NCBI GenBank assembly: GCA_014381985.1
Contig: JACNKP010000052.1
Location: 17,752 to 81,751 of the forward strand
Reading direction: 5' to 3'
Length of the DNA: 64,000 nt
Source of the DNA: SAR92 clade bacterium
GTDB lineage: Bacteria > Pseudomonadota > Gammaproteobacteria > Pseudomonadales > Porticoccaceae
The notes beneath the pieces were generated by a model. It searched no databases. It worked only from the letters and a program-made list of their open reading frames with translations, and had not been told where the DNA came from. The first letter of the stretch is position 1. Each line of letters opens with the position of its first letter. Positions 19,109 to 27,981 of this stretch are shown one piece after another. The position numbers and the translations under genes were made by a program.

Positions 19109-19915
19109 CTACAGGAAGAAACAGGTAGCGGTACAGGTATCAATGTCGATTCCAGATAGCTCTAGATACATATGGTCGCCAGCCTGAACCGGTTCTAAGG
19201 GCACCAGCGAGCCGGAAAGAATGATTTCCCCTGCAAGAAGGGGGATATCGAAAGCCCCGAGGGTATTAGCCAGCCAAGCCACGGCAGTAAGTGGATTGCC
19301 TTGGACCGCTGAACCCTTTCCTTGACTAATAAGTGTTGAGTTTTTATAGACTTTAATTTCGAGGTTAGCCAAATCAATACCCTTTGGATCTATCTCAGTA
19401 CTACCCAGCACATAAACACCGCAGGAGGCGTTGTCAGAAATCGTGTCCTGTATCTTTATTTGCCAATTCTCAATTCTCGAGTCGACAATTTCAAAGCAGG
19501 GCATAATGCATTGGGTTGCATTAAGTACATCGAGTTCAGTTACCCCAGGCCCTTTAAGGTCTGATTTTAGTCTAAATGCGATCTCGGCTTCAGCGCGGGG
19601 CTGAATTAGGTTGCCTCGAACGTGAATCTCGGCGTGGTCGGCGTAGGCCATGGTATGGGTAAGAAAGCCAAAGTCAGGCTGGAATACGCCCAGCATATCT
19701 TGCACCGCGGCTGAGGTAACGCCAATCTTTTTGCCAACCACCAACTCGTTATTGTTGTCCATGCGCAATTGCAGGACCTGTCGAGAGATATGGTAGGCGT
19801 CGTCAATAGAAATATCAGGGTACTCTTCAGTTAAGGGAGCAATGGTAGCTCCCTGCTTTAAGGCAGTATAAAGTTGCGATGCGATGGACTCAATTAAAGC
19901 GCTCTGTATAGCCAT
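19109..19915 (-). CDS. hsaE: 2-hydroxyhexa-2,4-dienoate hydratase (HsaE/TesE)
   Basis: Hydrates 2-hydroxyhexa-2,4-dienoate, the side product of HsaD cleavage, to 4-hydroxy-2-oxohexanoate. The 268-residue protein belongs to the MhpD/FAH fold: GKKIGVTSAAVQDMLGV near residue 60, the metal-site segment RAEAEIAFRL, and VLGNPLTAVAWLANTL-like and AGEIILSGSL blocks near the C-terminus. Members of this family differ mainly in substrate. The assignment to HsaE comes from its place between hsaD (15 bases) and hsaG (26 bases). Confidence 0.92.
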   Translation of the reverse strand: MAIQSALIESIASQLYTALKQGATIAPLTEEYPDISIDDAYHISRQVLQLRMDNNNELVVGKKIGVTSAAVQDMLGVFQPDFGFLTHTMAYADHAEIHVRGNLIQPRAEAEIAFRLKSDLKGPGVTELDVLNATQCIMPCFEIVDSRIENWQIKIQDTISDNASCGVYVLGSTEIDPKGIDLANLEIKVYKNSTLISQGKGSAVQGNPLTAVAWLANTLGAFDIPLLAGEIILSGSLVPLEPVQAGDHMYLELSGIDIDTCTATCFFL

Positions 19916-19930
19916 GGCAGGGTACCCTGA

Positions 19931-20767
19931 TTAATTATCCTGCAAAAATTCAATGCACTGTTTGTTAAAATAGGTGCTGTGCTCCACCATTACCCAGTGA
20001 CCACATTGGCTGAGCATGTTCATTCGAGCATCATTACACTGGCTTATAACAGTGTGTGCACCTGAGATGGGGCAAAATTTGTCTTGATAGCCCCAAAATC
20101 CCAAGACAGGAATGCTAAGCTCCGCCAAACGATCACTTAGGTTTGGTATCTGCATGGTAGCTAATACTTGGGGGTTTTGTAATTGCAAGATTTCCCAGCG
20201 TTCAGTAACAAGTTGCTCGGTCACATGTTTTGGATCAAAAACCAATAGTTTTAACAACTCACCGAGTACATCTTTGGTAAATTCGGGTGACCCCATTGGA
20301 TATTTAACCATCGCTTGGATACCTTGAGTGGCAAAGTAGACCTCGCGTTCTTCAACCCCGCCGGTAGCCATCAATATTAAATGGCTTACTTTTTCTGGGT
20401 GCTCTAATGCATAACCAATCGCGATAGCCCCACCCAAAGAGTTGCCCACGAGAATCGCGCTATTGATACCTTTGTGGATCATAAACTCATCTAAATACTG
20501 GGTGAAGTAATCTAAGCTATAGATCGCATCAGTGGGCTTGCTGGTATATCCGTAGCCAGGTATATCGATAACAATGGTGGTGTATCCAGCTTTGTGAAAT
20601 GCCTCAGTGTTTTGTTTGAAATTACTCCAACCACTGGCGCCAGGGCCGCTACCATGAATAAAGACAACCGTAGGTGCATCCGCATTACTTGAGTGCAACT
20701 CAAGATAATGAAGGTTCATTCCATTACTAAGGGTTGCGTAACTGCCTTCTGGAACCGTCCCTGCCAT
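19931..20767 (-). CDS. hsaD: 4,5:9,10-diseco-3-hydroxy-5,9,17-trioxoandrosta-1(10),2-diene-4-oate (DSHA) hydrolase
   Basis: A meta-cleavage-product hydrolase that splits DSHA into HIP (the C/D-ring propionate) and 2-hydroxyhexadienoate. The 278-residue alpha/beta-hydrolase has the MCP-hydrolase oxyanion motif HGSGPGASGWSNF (residues 38-50), the nucleophile elbow GNSLGG with Ser110, an acid in the GYQDKFCP region, and a catalytic His in QCGHWVMVEH. I chose the ATG at 20767, which follows a GAGAA site and leaves a 13-bp gap after hsaA. An upstream ATG at 20809 would add 14 non-conserved residues and overlap hsaA. Confidence 0.92.
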   Translation of the reverse strand: MAGTVPEGSYATLSNGMNLHYLELHSSNADAPTVVFIHGSGPGASGWSNFKQNTEAFHKAGYTTIVIDIPGYGYTSKPTDAIYSLDYFTQYLDEFMIHKGINSAILVGNSLGGAIAIGYALEHPEKVSHLILMATGGVEEREVYFATQGIQAMVKYPMGSPEFTKDVLGELLKLLVFDPKHVTEQLVTERWEILQLQNPQVLATMQIPNLSDRLAELSIPVLGFWGYQDKFCPISGAHTVISQCNDARMNMLSQCGHWVMVEHSTYFNKQCIEFLQDN

Positions 20768-20780
20768 AATAAATTCTCGA

Positions 20781-21896
20781 TTAAATAAAGAAGTCAGAAT
20801 TTTCAACACCTAAGAGTGTGGCGCCTAGGTTTCGCGCGAACATCGCAGGACTATTGGCAACATGAGCACGGGCAATATGGATGTCATTCCATATTTGTTG
20901 GAGAGCGTGTCCAGCATACACTGAGCGTCCGCCTGCCACATCAAACAGCCTGTCGATACCTTCAATACATTTTTCTATTACCAAACTTGACTGATAACGA
21001 TAGAGAATTCGCTGATTGATCGAAGGCTGCCAATCATTACTTTGCATCTCATCGAAGTTTTTAAACATAATGGTTTGGCATTCATCAATAATATTACTAA
21101 CAAACGCAATTCGCGTCTGAGTTTCAACATCTCCAGCAAGCTTTGTCATGTCAGTACTAGCGGTACTTCGGTCTGACAAGAATAACTCTAGCCCCTTACT
21201 TAGCGCACCAATAGCGGGGGTGCAGACCACTCGGATAAAGACTTGGGCCCATGGCATTTGATACATTGGGTTGGGTTGACTTTGCACACAATTGAAGCCG
21301 TCCATTTGCTTGTGAGTGCGATGATCAGGAATAAATACGGGTGTATCTATCACTACGTCATTAGAGCCTGTTCCCTGCAACCCCATCACATGCCAGGTAT
21401 CTTCGATGTCATAATCATCTCGTGGAATCAAAAAGGTGCGATAGCCTTCGGTAGGAATTACGCCACCGAGAAGCGCCCAGTTGCAGTGATCTGACCCAGA
21501 ACTCCAACCCCAGCGGCCACTCACCATAAAGCCACCGTCAACGATTTCAACTTTCGCGCCGATGGGGTTATATGAGCTACTGATGAGGGTGGTGGGATCA
21601 TCTGAAAACACGTCTTGTTGAGCTTGCGGGTCCATCAGTGCAATTTGATAGGGATGCACGGCGACAATCCCGCACGCCCAAGCAGTACTCATGTCCGCCT
21701 TGGCAATGGCGAGATGATCCTGGAAGAATTCTTGAGGGGTATGTTCAGAACCTCCTAATGATTTAGGTAGAAGCATCCCAAAGAAACCACAGTCCTTTAA
21801 CGCCTGAATATTCTCAGCGGGTATTTTGCGATTTGTCCTGCCTTGATCGGCATTTTTGACAATGATATCTAATACGTCTTGGTTCACAGTGTGCAT
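20781..21896 (-). CDS. hsaA: 3-HSA hydroxylase, oxygenase component (flavin-dependent monooxygenase)
   Basis: Ortho-hydroxylates 3-HSA (the phenolic secosteroid) to the catechol 3,4-DHSA using FMNH2 from HsaB and O2. The 371-residue protein has the acyl-CoA-dehydrogenase fold typical of two-component group D flavin monooxygenases. The segments ADMSTAWACGIVAVHPYQ, SGRWGWSSGSDHCNWALLGG and VAGGRSVYAGHALQQIWNDIH match HsaA/TesA2. It lacks the usual ACAD catalytic glutamate, as expected. It sits between hsaB (51 bases) and hsaD (13 bases). Confidence 0.92.
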   Translation of the reverse strand: MHTVNQDVLDIIVKNADQGRTNRKIPAENIQALKDCGFFGMLLPKSLGGSEHTPQEFFQDHLAIAKADMSTAWACGIVAVHPYQIALMDPQAQQDVFSDDPTTLISSSYNPIGAKVEIVDGGFMVSGRWGWSSGSDHCNWALLGGVIPTEGYRTFLIPRDDYDIEDTWHVMGLQGTGSNDVVIDTPVFIPDHRTHKQMDGFNCVQSQPNPMYQMPWAQVFIRVVCTPAIGALSKGLELFLSDRSTASTDMTKLAGDVETQTRIAFVSNIIDECQTIMFKNFDEMQSNDWQPSINQRILYRYQSSLVIEKCIEGIDRLFDVAGGRSVYAGHALQQIWNDIHIARAHVANSPAMFARNLGATLLGVENSDFFI

Positions 21897-21947
21897 TTTC
21901 TAGCCCCCTAAAGGATTGCTTATACGTGTCATTACTTAATTATTTAG

Positions 21948-22448
21948 CTACGCGACCTCGGTGTATTTCCCTCGGTAGAACAGCAGTGGATTGGTGTGTG
22001 ATTCACGCTCGTTATTGTCAAAATCTAGGACTCTGCCGACAATAATTTCATGATCTCCTCCATCATATTTATGCTCTACAGAACATTGAAAACAGGTGTT
22101 GTAATCGGCAAGAATAGGAACACCCTCTATTCCTGACCTCCATGCTTCGTTGGCAAACTTATCGGCATTACGAGTTGCACAAATAGACGATAGCTCCCTC
22201 TGACCTCCGTGTAGAATATGTACGGCAAAATGCTCTGACTTAGAGAAAGCGTCAAAACTTTTGGCTTTCTTATCAATGCTCCACAGTACTAGAGGGGGGT
22301 CAAGGGACACTGAGCAAAAGCTGTTAGCGGTCATTGCCACTGGAGTCTTAGCCATCAAGTCAACGTTACACAGTGTGGTGACAACGGTCACTCCTGTAGC
22401 GAAGGAACCAAACGCGTCACGTAAATCTCGAAGGTCAATGTCAGACAT
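21948..22448 (-). CDS. hsaB: 3-HSA hydroxylase, flavin reductase component
   Basis: Supplies reduced flavin to HsaA using NAD(P)H. The protein has 166 residues from the ATG at 22448 (MSDIDLRDLRDAFGSFATG), the start that fits the short-chain flavin reductase family. A longer frame to 22523 adds residues unlike the family and lacks a ribosome site. The motifs FATGVTVVTT, ANSFCSVSLDPPLVLWSID and FAVHILHGGQ are characteristic. The 101-bp gap to hsaC is the largest inside the operon. Confidence 0.92.
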   Translation of the reverse strand: MSDIDLRDLRDAFGSFATGVTVVTTLCNVDLMAKTPVAMTANSFCSVSLDPPLVLWSIDKKAKSFDAFSKSEHFAVHILHGGQRELSSICATRNADKFANEAWRSGIEGVPILADYNTCFQCSVEHKYDGGDHEIIVGRVLDFDNNERESHTNPLLFYRGKYTEVA

Positions 22449-22549
22449 AAAACAGCATTCTCTTTGTAGAAATTGGTATGGGGAAAGCGATGCCATAGTC
22501 GCAATATTAGGAATTTTGCGCATACCCCATTTGAATTAAGCTGTATCTA

Positions 22550-23458
22550 TTAACCCTGCCCGACACTGAAATCATGGCCCCAAAAGCTAGGAACTGTACT
22601 TTCAAATACGCTAAATTTCTCCCAATCTTCAATGGTTCTGCCTTCAGCGCCATACTCGATGTCAAAATTACCTGGCGATCGCATATAAAATGACAGCATA
22701 TGGTCATTGGTGTGGCGGCCAAGAGTACCCGAGAGGTTTACCCCTTGAGCAATACGCCGATCATTAGCCAGTCCAACCTCATCAACTGATTCAACTTCAA
22801 TCATTGTATGCACGCATCCTGCGGGGAAGTCCATTTCAAATAAACCGATCGTGTGATGACGTTGATTGCAATGCATAAACCAAAGCCTCTTATTAGGCTC
22901 TGCTGGATCGTCGCTGAACTTTATGTTCATTAAATCGGAGAGGCCAAAGCCTAGGACATCGGTAAAAAATGCACTTGTTTCATCGAAATTAGGGGCAGGC
23001 AGTACGACATGGCCCAAGCCCATTTCGCCGGTTACAAAACCACTGACTCCAGCCGGCGAAACCAGTCTTTTAGAATTGGACACTGGGCCCCAGTAGAGCT
23101 CATGTTGATTCCCTGCAGGATCGGTAAATCTAACCAATTCGGTGACGCAACGTTGCTGGGTTAGCTCAGAGTTGGCAATGGTGACGTCGACACCAGCTGC
23201 ATTCAATGAGGCAACTGTATCCGCCATATTTTCTTGACTCGTTGCTTCCCAGCCGCAAAAGCCAAACCCATCGACGTCTGATTTTTCGATAATCATACGA
23301 AAAGGACGTTCGTCCATTTTCAGCAAGAGGCTGTTACCATCCTTTGAATACTGGTCAGTGACATCTTGTAAGCCTAATACCTGGGTGCCGTATGTTTGCC
23401 ATTGACCGAGGTCTGTGCTGTTTACGCCGATGTATCCAAGGCTTTGTATTGTCATCAT
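22550..23458 (-). CDS. hsaC: 3,4-DHSA extradiol dioxygenase
   Basis: Fe(II)-dependent meta-cleavage of the steroid catechol 3,4-DHSA to DSHA. The 302-residue type I extradiol dioxygenase has two vicinal-oxygen-chelate domains. The metal ligands are seen as the His in GLGHVVLP (~149), the His in RHHTIGLFEM (~216) and the Glu in NFDIEYGAEG (~267), with the conserved HTND..SFYMRSP segment between the last two. Size and ligand spacing match HsaC/TesB/BphC. It lies 25 bases downstream of the fadD3-like gene. Confidence 0.95.
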   Translation of the reverse strand: MMTIQSLGYIGVNSTDLGQWQTYGTQVLGLQDVTDQYSKDGNSLLLKMDERPFRMIIEKSDVDGFGFCGWEATSQENMADTVASLNAAGVDVTIANSELTQQRCVTELVRFTDPAGNQHELYWGPVSNSKRLVSPAGVSGFVTGEMGLGHVVLPAPNFDETSAFFTDVLGFGLSDLMNIKFSDDPAEPNKRLWFMHCNQRHHTIGLFEMDFPAGCVHTMIEVESVDEVGLANDRRIAQGVNLSGTLGRHTNDHMLSFYMRSPGNFDIEYGAEGRTIEDWEKFSVFESTVPSFWGHDFSVGQG

Positions 23459-23483
23459 ATTTCTCCATCGATTCTATTGTGGT

Positions 23484-25091
23484 CTAGTGTTTTTGATCGG
23501 TTACAAGACTGCGCAACTGCATTTTTAATACTTTGCCAGAGGCATTTAGCGGAAGACTGTCGATTATCTTGACCTGCCGAGGAACCTTGTAATTGGCAAT
23601 ACGTTCACGACTCCAGCTAATTAATTCTTGTTCGATTAAGGCGCAGTTTCTCTCTAAAACAACCCATGCCATAGCAACCTCTCCTAATCGCTCATCGGGG
23701 ATACCTATGACTGCGCAACTCGCGATAGAGGGGTGTTGTGATAATTGGTTTTCAATTTCAGCGGGATAACAATTGAACCCGCCGGTAATAAACATATCTT
23801 TAAGACGGTCGGTGATTGATAGGTTGCCTTCGGCATCCAGATAGCCTATGTCACCGGTGTGCAACCAGCCATCGCTGTCGATGGATTCTGCAGTTGCCGC
23901 TGAGTTTTCAAAGTAACCAAGCATGATGTTAAACCCTCTAACGACGATCTCGCCGGCTTGGCCTACCTCTAAAGGCTGGCCTTTTTCGTTCACGCATCTA
24001 AGTTCAATGTCTGGGATAGCACGACCAGAGGTAGTTGCTACTATTGCGTCACTGTCTTCATGGCGACACATACTTACCAACCCGCAGGACTCTGTTAAGC
24101 CATAGGCAGTTAACACGGTGTTAATTCCGAGTTCTTTTCGCATTTTAGTAATCAACTCTATCGGAATAACAGCCGCGCCAGTGGTGGCCTTGGATAAACT
24201 CGAAATGTCGAATTTATCGAGGTTTTCTGATGATAAGATTGACTGAAATAGTGTGGGAGGTCCAGGCATCATGGTTATTTTTTCACGCTCAATACGCTCC
24301 AATATCAACTCCGGATCAAACACCTGGTGGGGCAGCAGCGTGGTGCCACGCATTAGGCCTGCAAGAATCCCCGCCTTGTAGCCAAAACTATGGAAAAAGG
24401 GGTTTATGATCAGATAGCGATCGTTTTCATTAAGGCCCAGTAACTCGGTCCATACCTTAAATGTTCGAATGTTTTGCTCGTGAGACGTCATCACGCCTTT
24501 GGGTGCGCCTGTAGTGCCAGAGGTAAATAGAATATCTGACAGATCAGTTGGCTGGATTTCGGCTATCCGTTGCTCTAAGGCATCACTGCCATACTTGGTG
24601 AGATGTTGCTCGCCGCGGCCATAGAAGTCATTCCATGAAAGCGAGTCATTAGCCGTAGAGTTAAAAACCACAATGTCATTAATCGAACCAATATCTTCGT
24701 TGGCGAGCATTTGAGTGTAATCAGTGTCGAGAAAATCGCCCACACTAAATAAAATAGATGCAGAGGCGCGGCGCAATATATCAGCCGCCTCGCTTCCTTT
24801 GTATCGAGTATTTATCGTTACCAGTACGCCACCGGCGGTCTGTATGCCCATTGCTGCGATGACCCATTGGTATATGTTGGGGGCCCAAATGGCGGCTTTA
24901 TCACCGAGTTTAAAATCCCGCGACATAAGTGCGGCAGCTACATTGCGTGACTGCTCCTGAAGCTGCCGGAAAGTGATCGTGTAACCATTGTCATCGATAA
25001 ACACACGATCATCAAAATGGGCTGCGGCTGCGTTGATAAGCTGCGGGATGGTTTTGCTGTTGCAGGGGCTATCAGCAGTATTGTTGACCAT
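23484..25091 (-). CDS. fadD3: Acyl-CoA synthetase, probable HIP-CoA ligase (FadD3-like)
   Basis: A 535-residue ANL-superfamily ligase, expected to activate the C/D-ring propionate HIP released by HsaD. The P-loop LFTSGTTGAPKGVM, the YGLTES motif, the TGD of the hinge region, the core DRLKDMFITGGFNCYPAEIE and the C-terminal NASGKVLK lysine are all in place. The FadD3 assignment rests on its place at the head of the hsa operon, opposite ipdAB; the family alone does not fix the substrate. A strong promoter candidate lies about 30 bases upstream. Confidence 0.8.
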   Translation of the reverse strand: MVNNTADSPCNSKTIPQLINAAAAHFDDRVFIDDNGYTITFRQLQEQSRNVAAALMSRDFKLGDKAAIWAPNIYQWVIAAMGIQTAGGVLVTINTRYKGSEAADILRRASASILFSVGDFLDTDYTQMLANEDIGSINDIVVFNSTANDSLSWNDFYGRGEQHLTKYGSDALEQRIAEIQPTDLSDILFTSGTTGAPKGVMTSHEQNIRTFKVWTELLGLNENDRYLIINPFFHSFGYKAGILAGLMRGTTLLPHQVFDPELILERIEREKITMMPGPPTLFQSILSSENLDKFDISSLSKATTGAAVIPIELITKMRKELGINTVLTAYGLTESCGLVSMCRHEDSDAIVATTSGRAIPDIELRCVNEKGQPLEVGQAGEIVVRGFNIMLGYFENSAATAESIDSDGWLHTGDIGYLDAEGNLSITDRLKDMFITGGFNCYPAEIENQLSQHPSIASCAVIGIPDERLGEVAMAWVVLERNCALIEQELISWSRERIANYKVPRQVKIIDSLPLNASGKVLKMQLRSLVTDQKH

Positions 25092-25121
25092 AGAGGCTTC
25101 AGTTTTCTTTAATTGGCTTTC

Positions 25122-25150
25122 AATATATTTGAGTGAGGCAATTTTGTCAT
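25122..25150 (-). promoter_or_regulatory. Sigma70-like promoter for the fadD3-hsa operon
   Basis: On the minus strand ATGACA (25150-25145) is followed by exactly 17 bases and TATATT (25127-25122). Each hexamer matches the consensus at five of six positions. It lies about 30 bases upstream of the fadD3-like ATG. The 214-bp region (25092-25305) also must serve the divergent ipdA operon, for which I see no equally good pair. Confidence 0.55.
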
Positions 25151-25305
25151 AGTCCTAATGGATGATGATTGCCCAAGGACCACCTCACATAATCTGGTTT
25201 CTGCATTTATACTATTGCTTCGACGTCTATTGATGGCCTTGAATAATTTTGGGGCGAGCCAATGTTCCCGCAGCGTTATTTTTAATCAGGTTTTGGAGTT
25301 GCCCC

Positions 25306-26181
25306 ATGAACAAGATAATGTCCGCTGAGCAGGCAATTGCACAGATTAGTGATGGCATGACTGTCGGTATTGGCGGTTGGGGTCCTCGACGAAAGCCAAT
25401 GGCACTGATACGAGAGATCCTTCGCTCAGATTTAACTGATCTAACCATCGTTGCCTATGGCGGGGCTGATGTCGGTATGCTGTGTGCAGCGGGTAAGGTT
25501 AAAAAGGTCATCTTTGCCTTTGTCTCCCTTGATTTCATTCCTCTTGAACCCTATTTCCGGCAAGCTCGCCAGAATGGCAGCATCCAAGTGATGGAAGTTG
25601 ATGAAGGTATGCTTTTGCTGGGTCTTCGAGCAGCGGCGTGGAAAATACCCTTTATACCAACCAGCGTTGGCCTAGGTACCGATGTGATTAAAAACAACAG
25701 TGAGCTGGCTATTATCACCAGCCCTTATGATGAAAAAGACTGGGTCGCTATGCCGGCATTGAAACTGGACGTATCGCTAGTCCATGTCGATAAGGCAGAT
25801 ACTCGAGGTGTATGCCAAATAAAAGGTCCAGATCTTTACATGGACGATTGGTTTGCCCGCGCTGCAGAGGTGACCATTGCTAGTTGCGAAGATATCGTCG
25901 ATTCGGACTATTTTTCGCCCTCAGATGAAGCTAGGCATGTTCATTGGGAGCGATCTGAAACGACAACTGTAGTGCATCTTCCCTGCGGGGCTCACCCGAC
26001 GTCTTGTGCTCCATTTTATGGTTTTGATGTGGCGCACTTCGAACTCTACAACGCGACAGCTAAAGAGGGTGGCTTCGACCATTATAGTGAAACCTATATT
26101 GCTGGAAAAGATGAGCAGGAATACCAAGAAGCGGTGGGAGGGGAGGATAAAATCAAGTCTATTCCCTTGCCAGTTTATTAA
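25306..26181 (+). CDS. ipdA: COCHEA-CoA hydrolase, alpha subunit (IpdA)
   Basis: One of two subunits of the CoA-transferase-fold hydrolase that opens steroid ring C. The 291-residue protein starts at the ATG at 25306 with TTGGAG eight bases upstream; an earlier in-frame codon at 25249 has no such site. The N-terminal DGMTVGIGGWGPRRKPMALIREILRS is close to the actinobacterial IpdA sequence as I recall it, and the EVDEGMLLLGLRAAAWKIPF region carries the glutamate segment. It heads the plus-strand C/D-ring operon, 27 bases before ipdB, and is divergent from fadD3-hsa. Confidence 0.93.
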   Translation: MNKIMSAEQAIAQISDGMTVGIGGWGPRRKPMALIREILRSDLTDLTIVAYGGADVGMLCAAGKVKKVIFAFVSLDFIPLEPYFRQARQNGSIQVMEVDEGMLLLGLRAAAWKIPFIPTSVGLGTDVIKNNSELAIITSPYDEKDWVAMPALKLDVSLVHVDKADTRGVCQIKGPDLYMDDWFARAAEVTIASCEDIVDSDYFSPSDEARHVHWERSETTTVVHLPCGAHPTSCAPFYGFDVAHFELYNATAKEGGFDHYSETYIAGKDEQEYQEAVGGEDKIKSIPLPVY

Positions 26182-26208
26182 TAATTATTTTGTAATGGAC
26201 TAAAGTTA

Positions 26209-27012
26209 ATGACGACAACGGCCGCAGAATACAGACTATGTGAACTGATGATTTGCGCAGCTGCCGAGACCTTTAGAGGAAATGGCGAGGTGCTAGCGAC
26301 GGGTATTGGGGTTATTCCCCGTTTGGCGGCGAGTCTTGCAATGAAATCCTGTAATACCGATTTGATGATGACTGATTCTGAGGCTTGGATGCTAAGTGCA
26401 CCCAATGCAGTGAGCGGAAGGCATTTTGGGGAAGGGCAGAAACAAGAATCTTGGATGGGCTTTTCTCGGATATTTGACAACGTTTGGGGTGGTAAGCGCC
26501 ATGCGCTAGTTGGCCCTAGTCAGATCGATCGATTCGGGCAAACTAACATTTCGGCTTTGGGTGGTACTTATGAACAACCTAAAGTTCAAATGCTGGGTGT
26601 TCGAGGCTTTCCCGGTAACTCTATTAGTCACGCTAACTCATTTTATGTCCCCGCACACAGTAAGCGCGTATTCGTTGAAGGTGAGTGCGACGTGGTCTGC
26701 TCTATAGGTTATAACGCCGAACGTTTGCCTAGAGGCTATAGCTTTGATGATATTGATATCCGACGGGTGGTTACAGATCTCTGCGTCATGGATTGGTGTG
26801 GTCCTAATCATCAATTGCGGCTGGTGAGTCTACATCCTGGTATTACTGTACAGCAGGTGACCGACAATACCGGTTTTGAAGTGCATGTCGGTAATGAACT
26901 GACCACCACGGCAGCGCCTACTCTTGAACAATTGGCCATAATCACTGCCTTAGACCCGGTTGGGACACGTCACAAACAGTTAGCGGACAACCCCATGGGT
27001 GATCGACGCTAA
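26209..27012 (+). CDS. ipdB: COCHEA-CoA hydrolase, beta subunit (IpdB)
   Basis: The 267-residue partner of IpdA, with the beta-type CoA-transferase fold. Recognisable segments are the N-terminal ELMICAAAETFRGNGEVLATGIG, TDLMMTDSEAW and the GVRGFPGNSISHANSFYVP stretch, which are typical of IpdB rather than of true CoA transferases. It immediately follows ipdA, and a crotonase gene follows 38 bases later. The pair acts in the cytoplasm on the ring-opened C/D-ring intermediate to give MOODA-CoA in the scheme established for M. tuberculosis. Confidence 0.93.
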   Translation: MTTTAAEYRLCELMICAAAETFRGNGEVLATGIGVIPRLAASLAMKSCNTDLMMTDSEAWMLSAPNAVSGRHFGEGQKQESWMGFSRIFDNVWGGKRHALVGPSQIDRFGQTNISALGGTYEQPKVQMLGVRGFPGNSISHANSFYVPAHSKRVFVEGECDVVCSIGYNAERLPRGYSFDDIDIRRVVTDLCVMDWCGPNHQLRLVSLHPGITVQQVTDNTGFEVHVGNELTTTAAPTLEQLAIITALDPVGTRHKQLADNPMGDRR

Positions 27013-27050
27013 CCTCATTTGGATTTGAGTAAAAATACGAGAGAGAACCT

Positions 27051-27926
27051 ATGATTGACAACCAAACTACTGAAATTGAAGTCGATATCGTGCTCTATTC
27101 TGTCGCAGAAGGTATTGCCACAATCACTATGAATCGGCCGAAATATAATAATGCTCAAAATGGGCGTATGACCTATGAGTTAGACGCTGCTTTTCAGCGT
27201 GCGGTAGCTGATGATGAGGTTAAGGTAATAGTGCTTAAAGGCAACGGTAAGCACTTCTCCGCGGGCCATGATATTGGCACTCCAGGGCGGGACATCAACG
27301 AAAGCCAAGATCGGGTTACTCTTTGGTATGACCACGCCAATAAAGAAGGGGGTGAGTTTTTGTATGTGCGCGAAGCAGAGGCCTACTTAGGTATGTGCCG
27401 TCGCTGGAGAGATATTCCCAAACCAACCATCGCGGCAGTGCAGGGTGCCTGTATAGCTGGAGGACTCATGCTGGCATGGGTCTGTGATCTTATTGTTGCC
27501 ACTGACGATGCTTTCTTTTCAGATCCAGTGGTACGAATGGGTATTCCTGGGGTTGAATACTTTGCTCACCCCTTTGAAATGCACCCTCGCATTGCCAAAG
27601 AGTTTCTCTTTTTAGGTGATCGCATGTCGGCCCAACGGGCCGAGCAGATGGGGATGGTTAATCGACTGTCGACCAGAGAAAATCTGGAGGCTGATGTAAA
27701 TGCCATCGCAGCAAAAATAGCCACCATGCCGCGCTTGGGATTAGCCTTAACTAAGCAGTCTATTAATAATATTGAAGACTTACAGGGCAAGCGCACCGGT
27801 ATGGACGCTGCTTTTGCTTGGCATCATTTTGCCCACAGCCACAATGAATTAGTGTCTGGAGACAAACTTGGTGGTTTTGACGCAAAGAAAATGGCTGAAG
27901 AGAACAAAAAACAGAGCAAAACTTAA
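27051..27926 (+). CDS. Enoyl-CoA hydratase/isomerase family protein (crotonase)
   Basis: A 291-residue crotonase. It has the oxyanion-hole segments HFSAGHDIG and ACIAGGLMLAWVCDLIVA, a long insert around residues 85-120 (GRDINES to YLGMCRRWRDIPKP), and the ending MDAAFAWHHFAHSHNE. This is longer than, and different from, M. tuberculosis EchA20 (~247 residues), which opens ring D. The position beside ipdAB suggests it fills the EchA20 step or another hydratase step of C/D-ring degradation. AGAGAG precedes the start. Which reaction it performs cannot be decided from sequence alone. Confidence 0.85.
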   Translation: MIDNQTTEIEVDIVLYSVAEGIATITMNRPKYNNAQNGRMTYELDAAFQRAVADDEVKVIVLKGNGKHFSAGHDIGTPGRDINESQDRVTLWYDHANKEGGEFLYVREAEAYLGMCRRWRDIPKPTIAAVQGACIAGGLMLAWVCDLIVATDDAFFSDPVVRMGIPGVEYFAHPFEMHPRIAKEFLFLGDRMSAQRAEQMGMVNRLSTRENLEADVNAIAAKIATMPRLGLALTKQSINNIEDLQGKRTGMDAAFAWHHFAHSHNELVSGDKLGGFDAKKMAEENKKQSKT

Positions 27927-27981
27927 GGCTGATTATTGCAGGCTAAGGTTTACCCAAACAGGGGTCAAAGGTACCTACACT

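Noticed and set aside
27868..27981. N-terminal extension of the FadE31-like gene
   Set aside because: It overlaps the crotonase 3' end in another frame and is not ACAD-like; the ATG at 27982 begins the conserved sequence.
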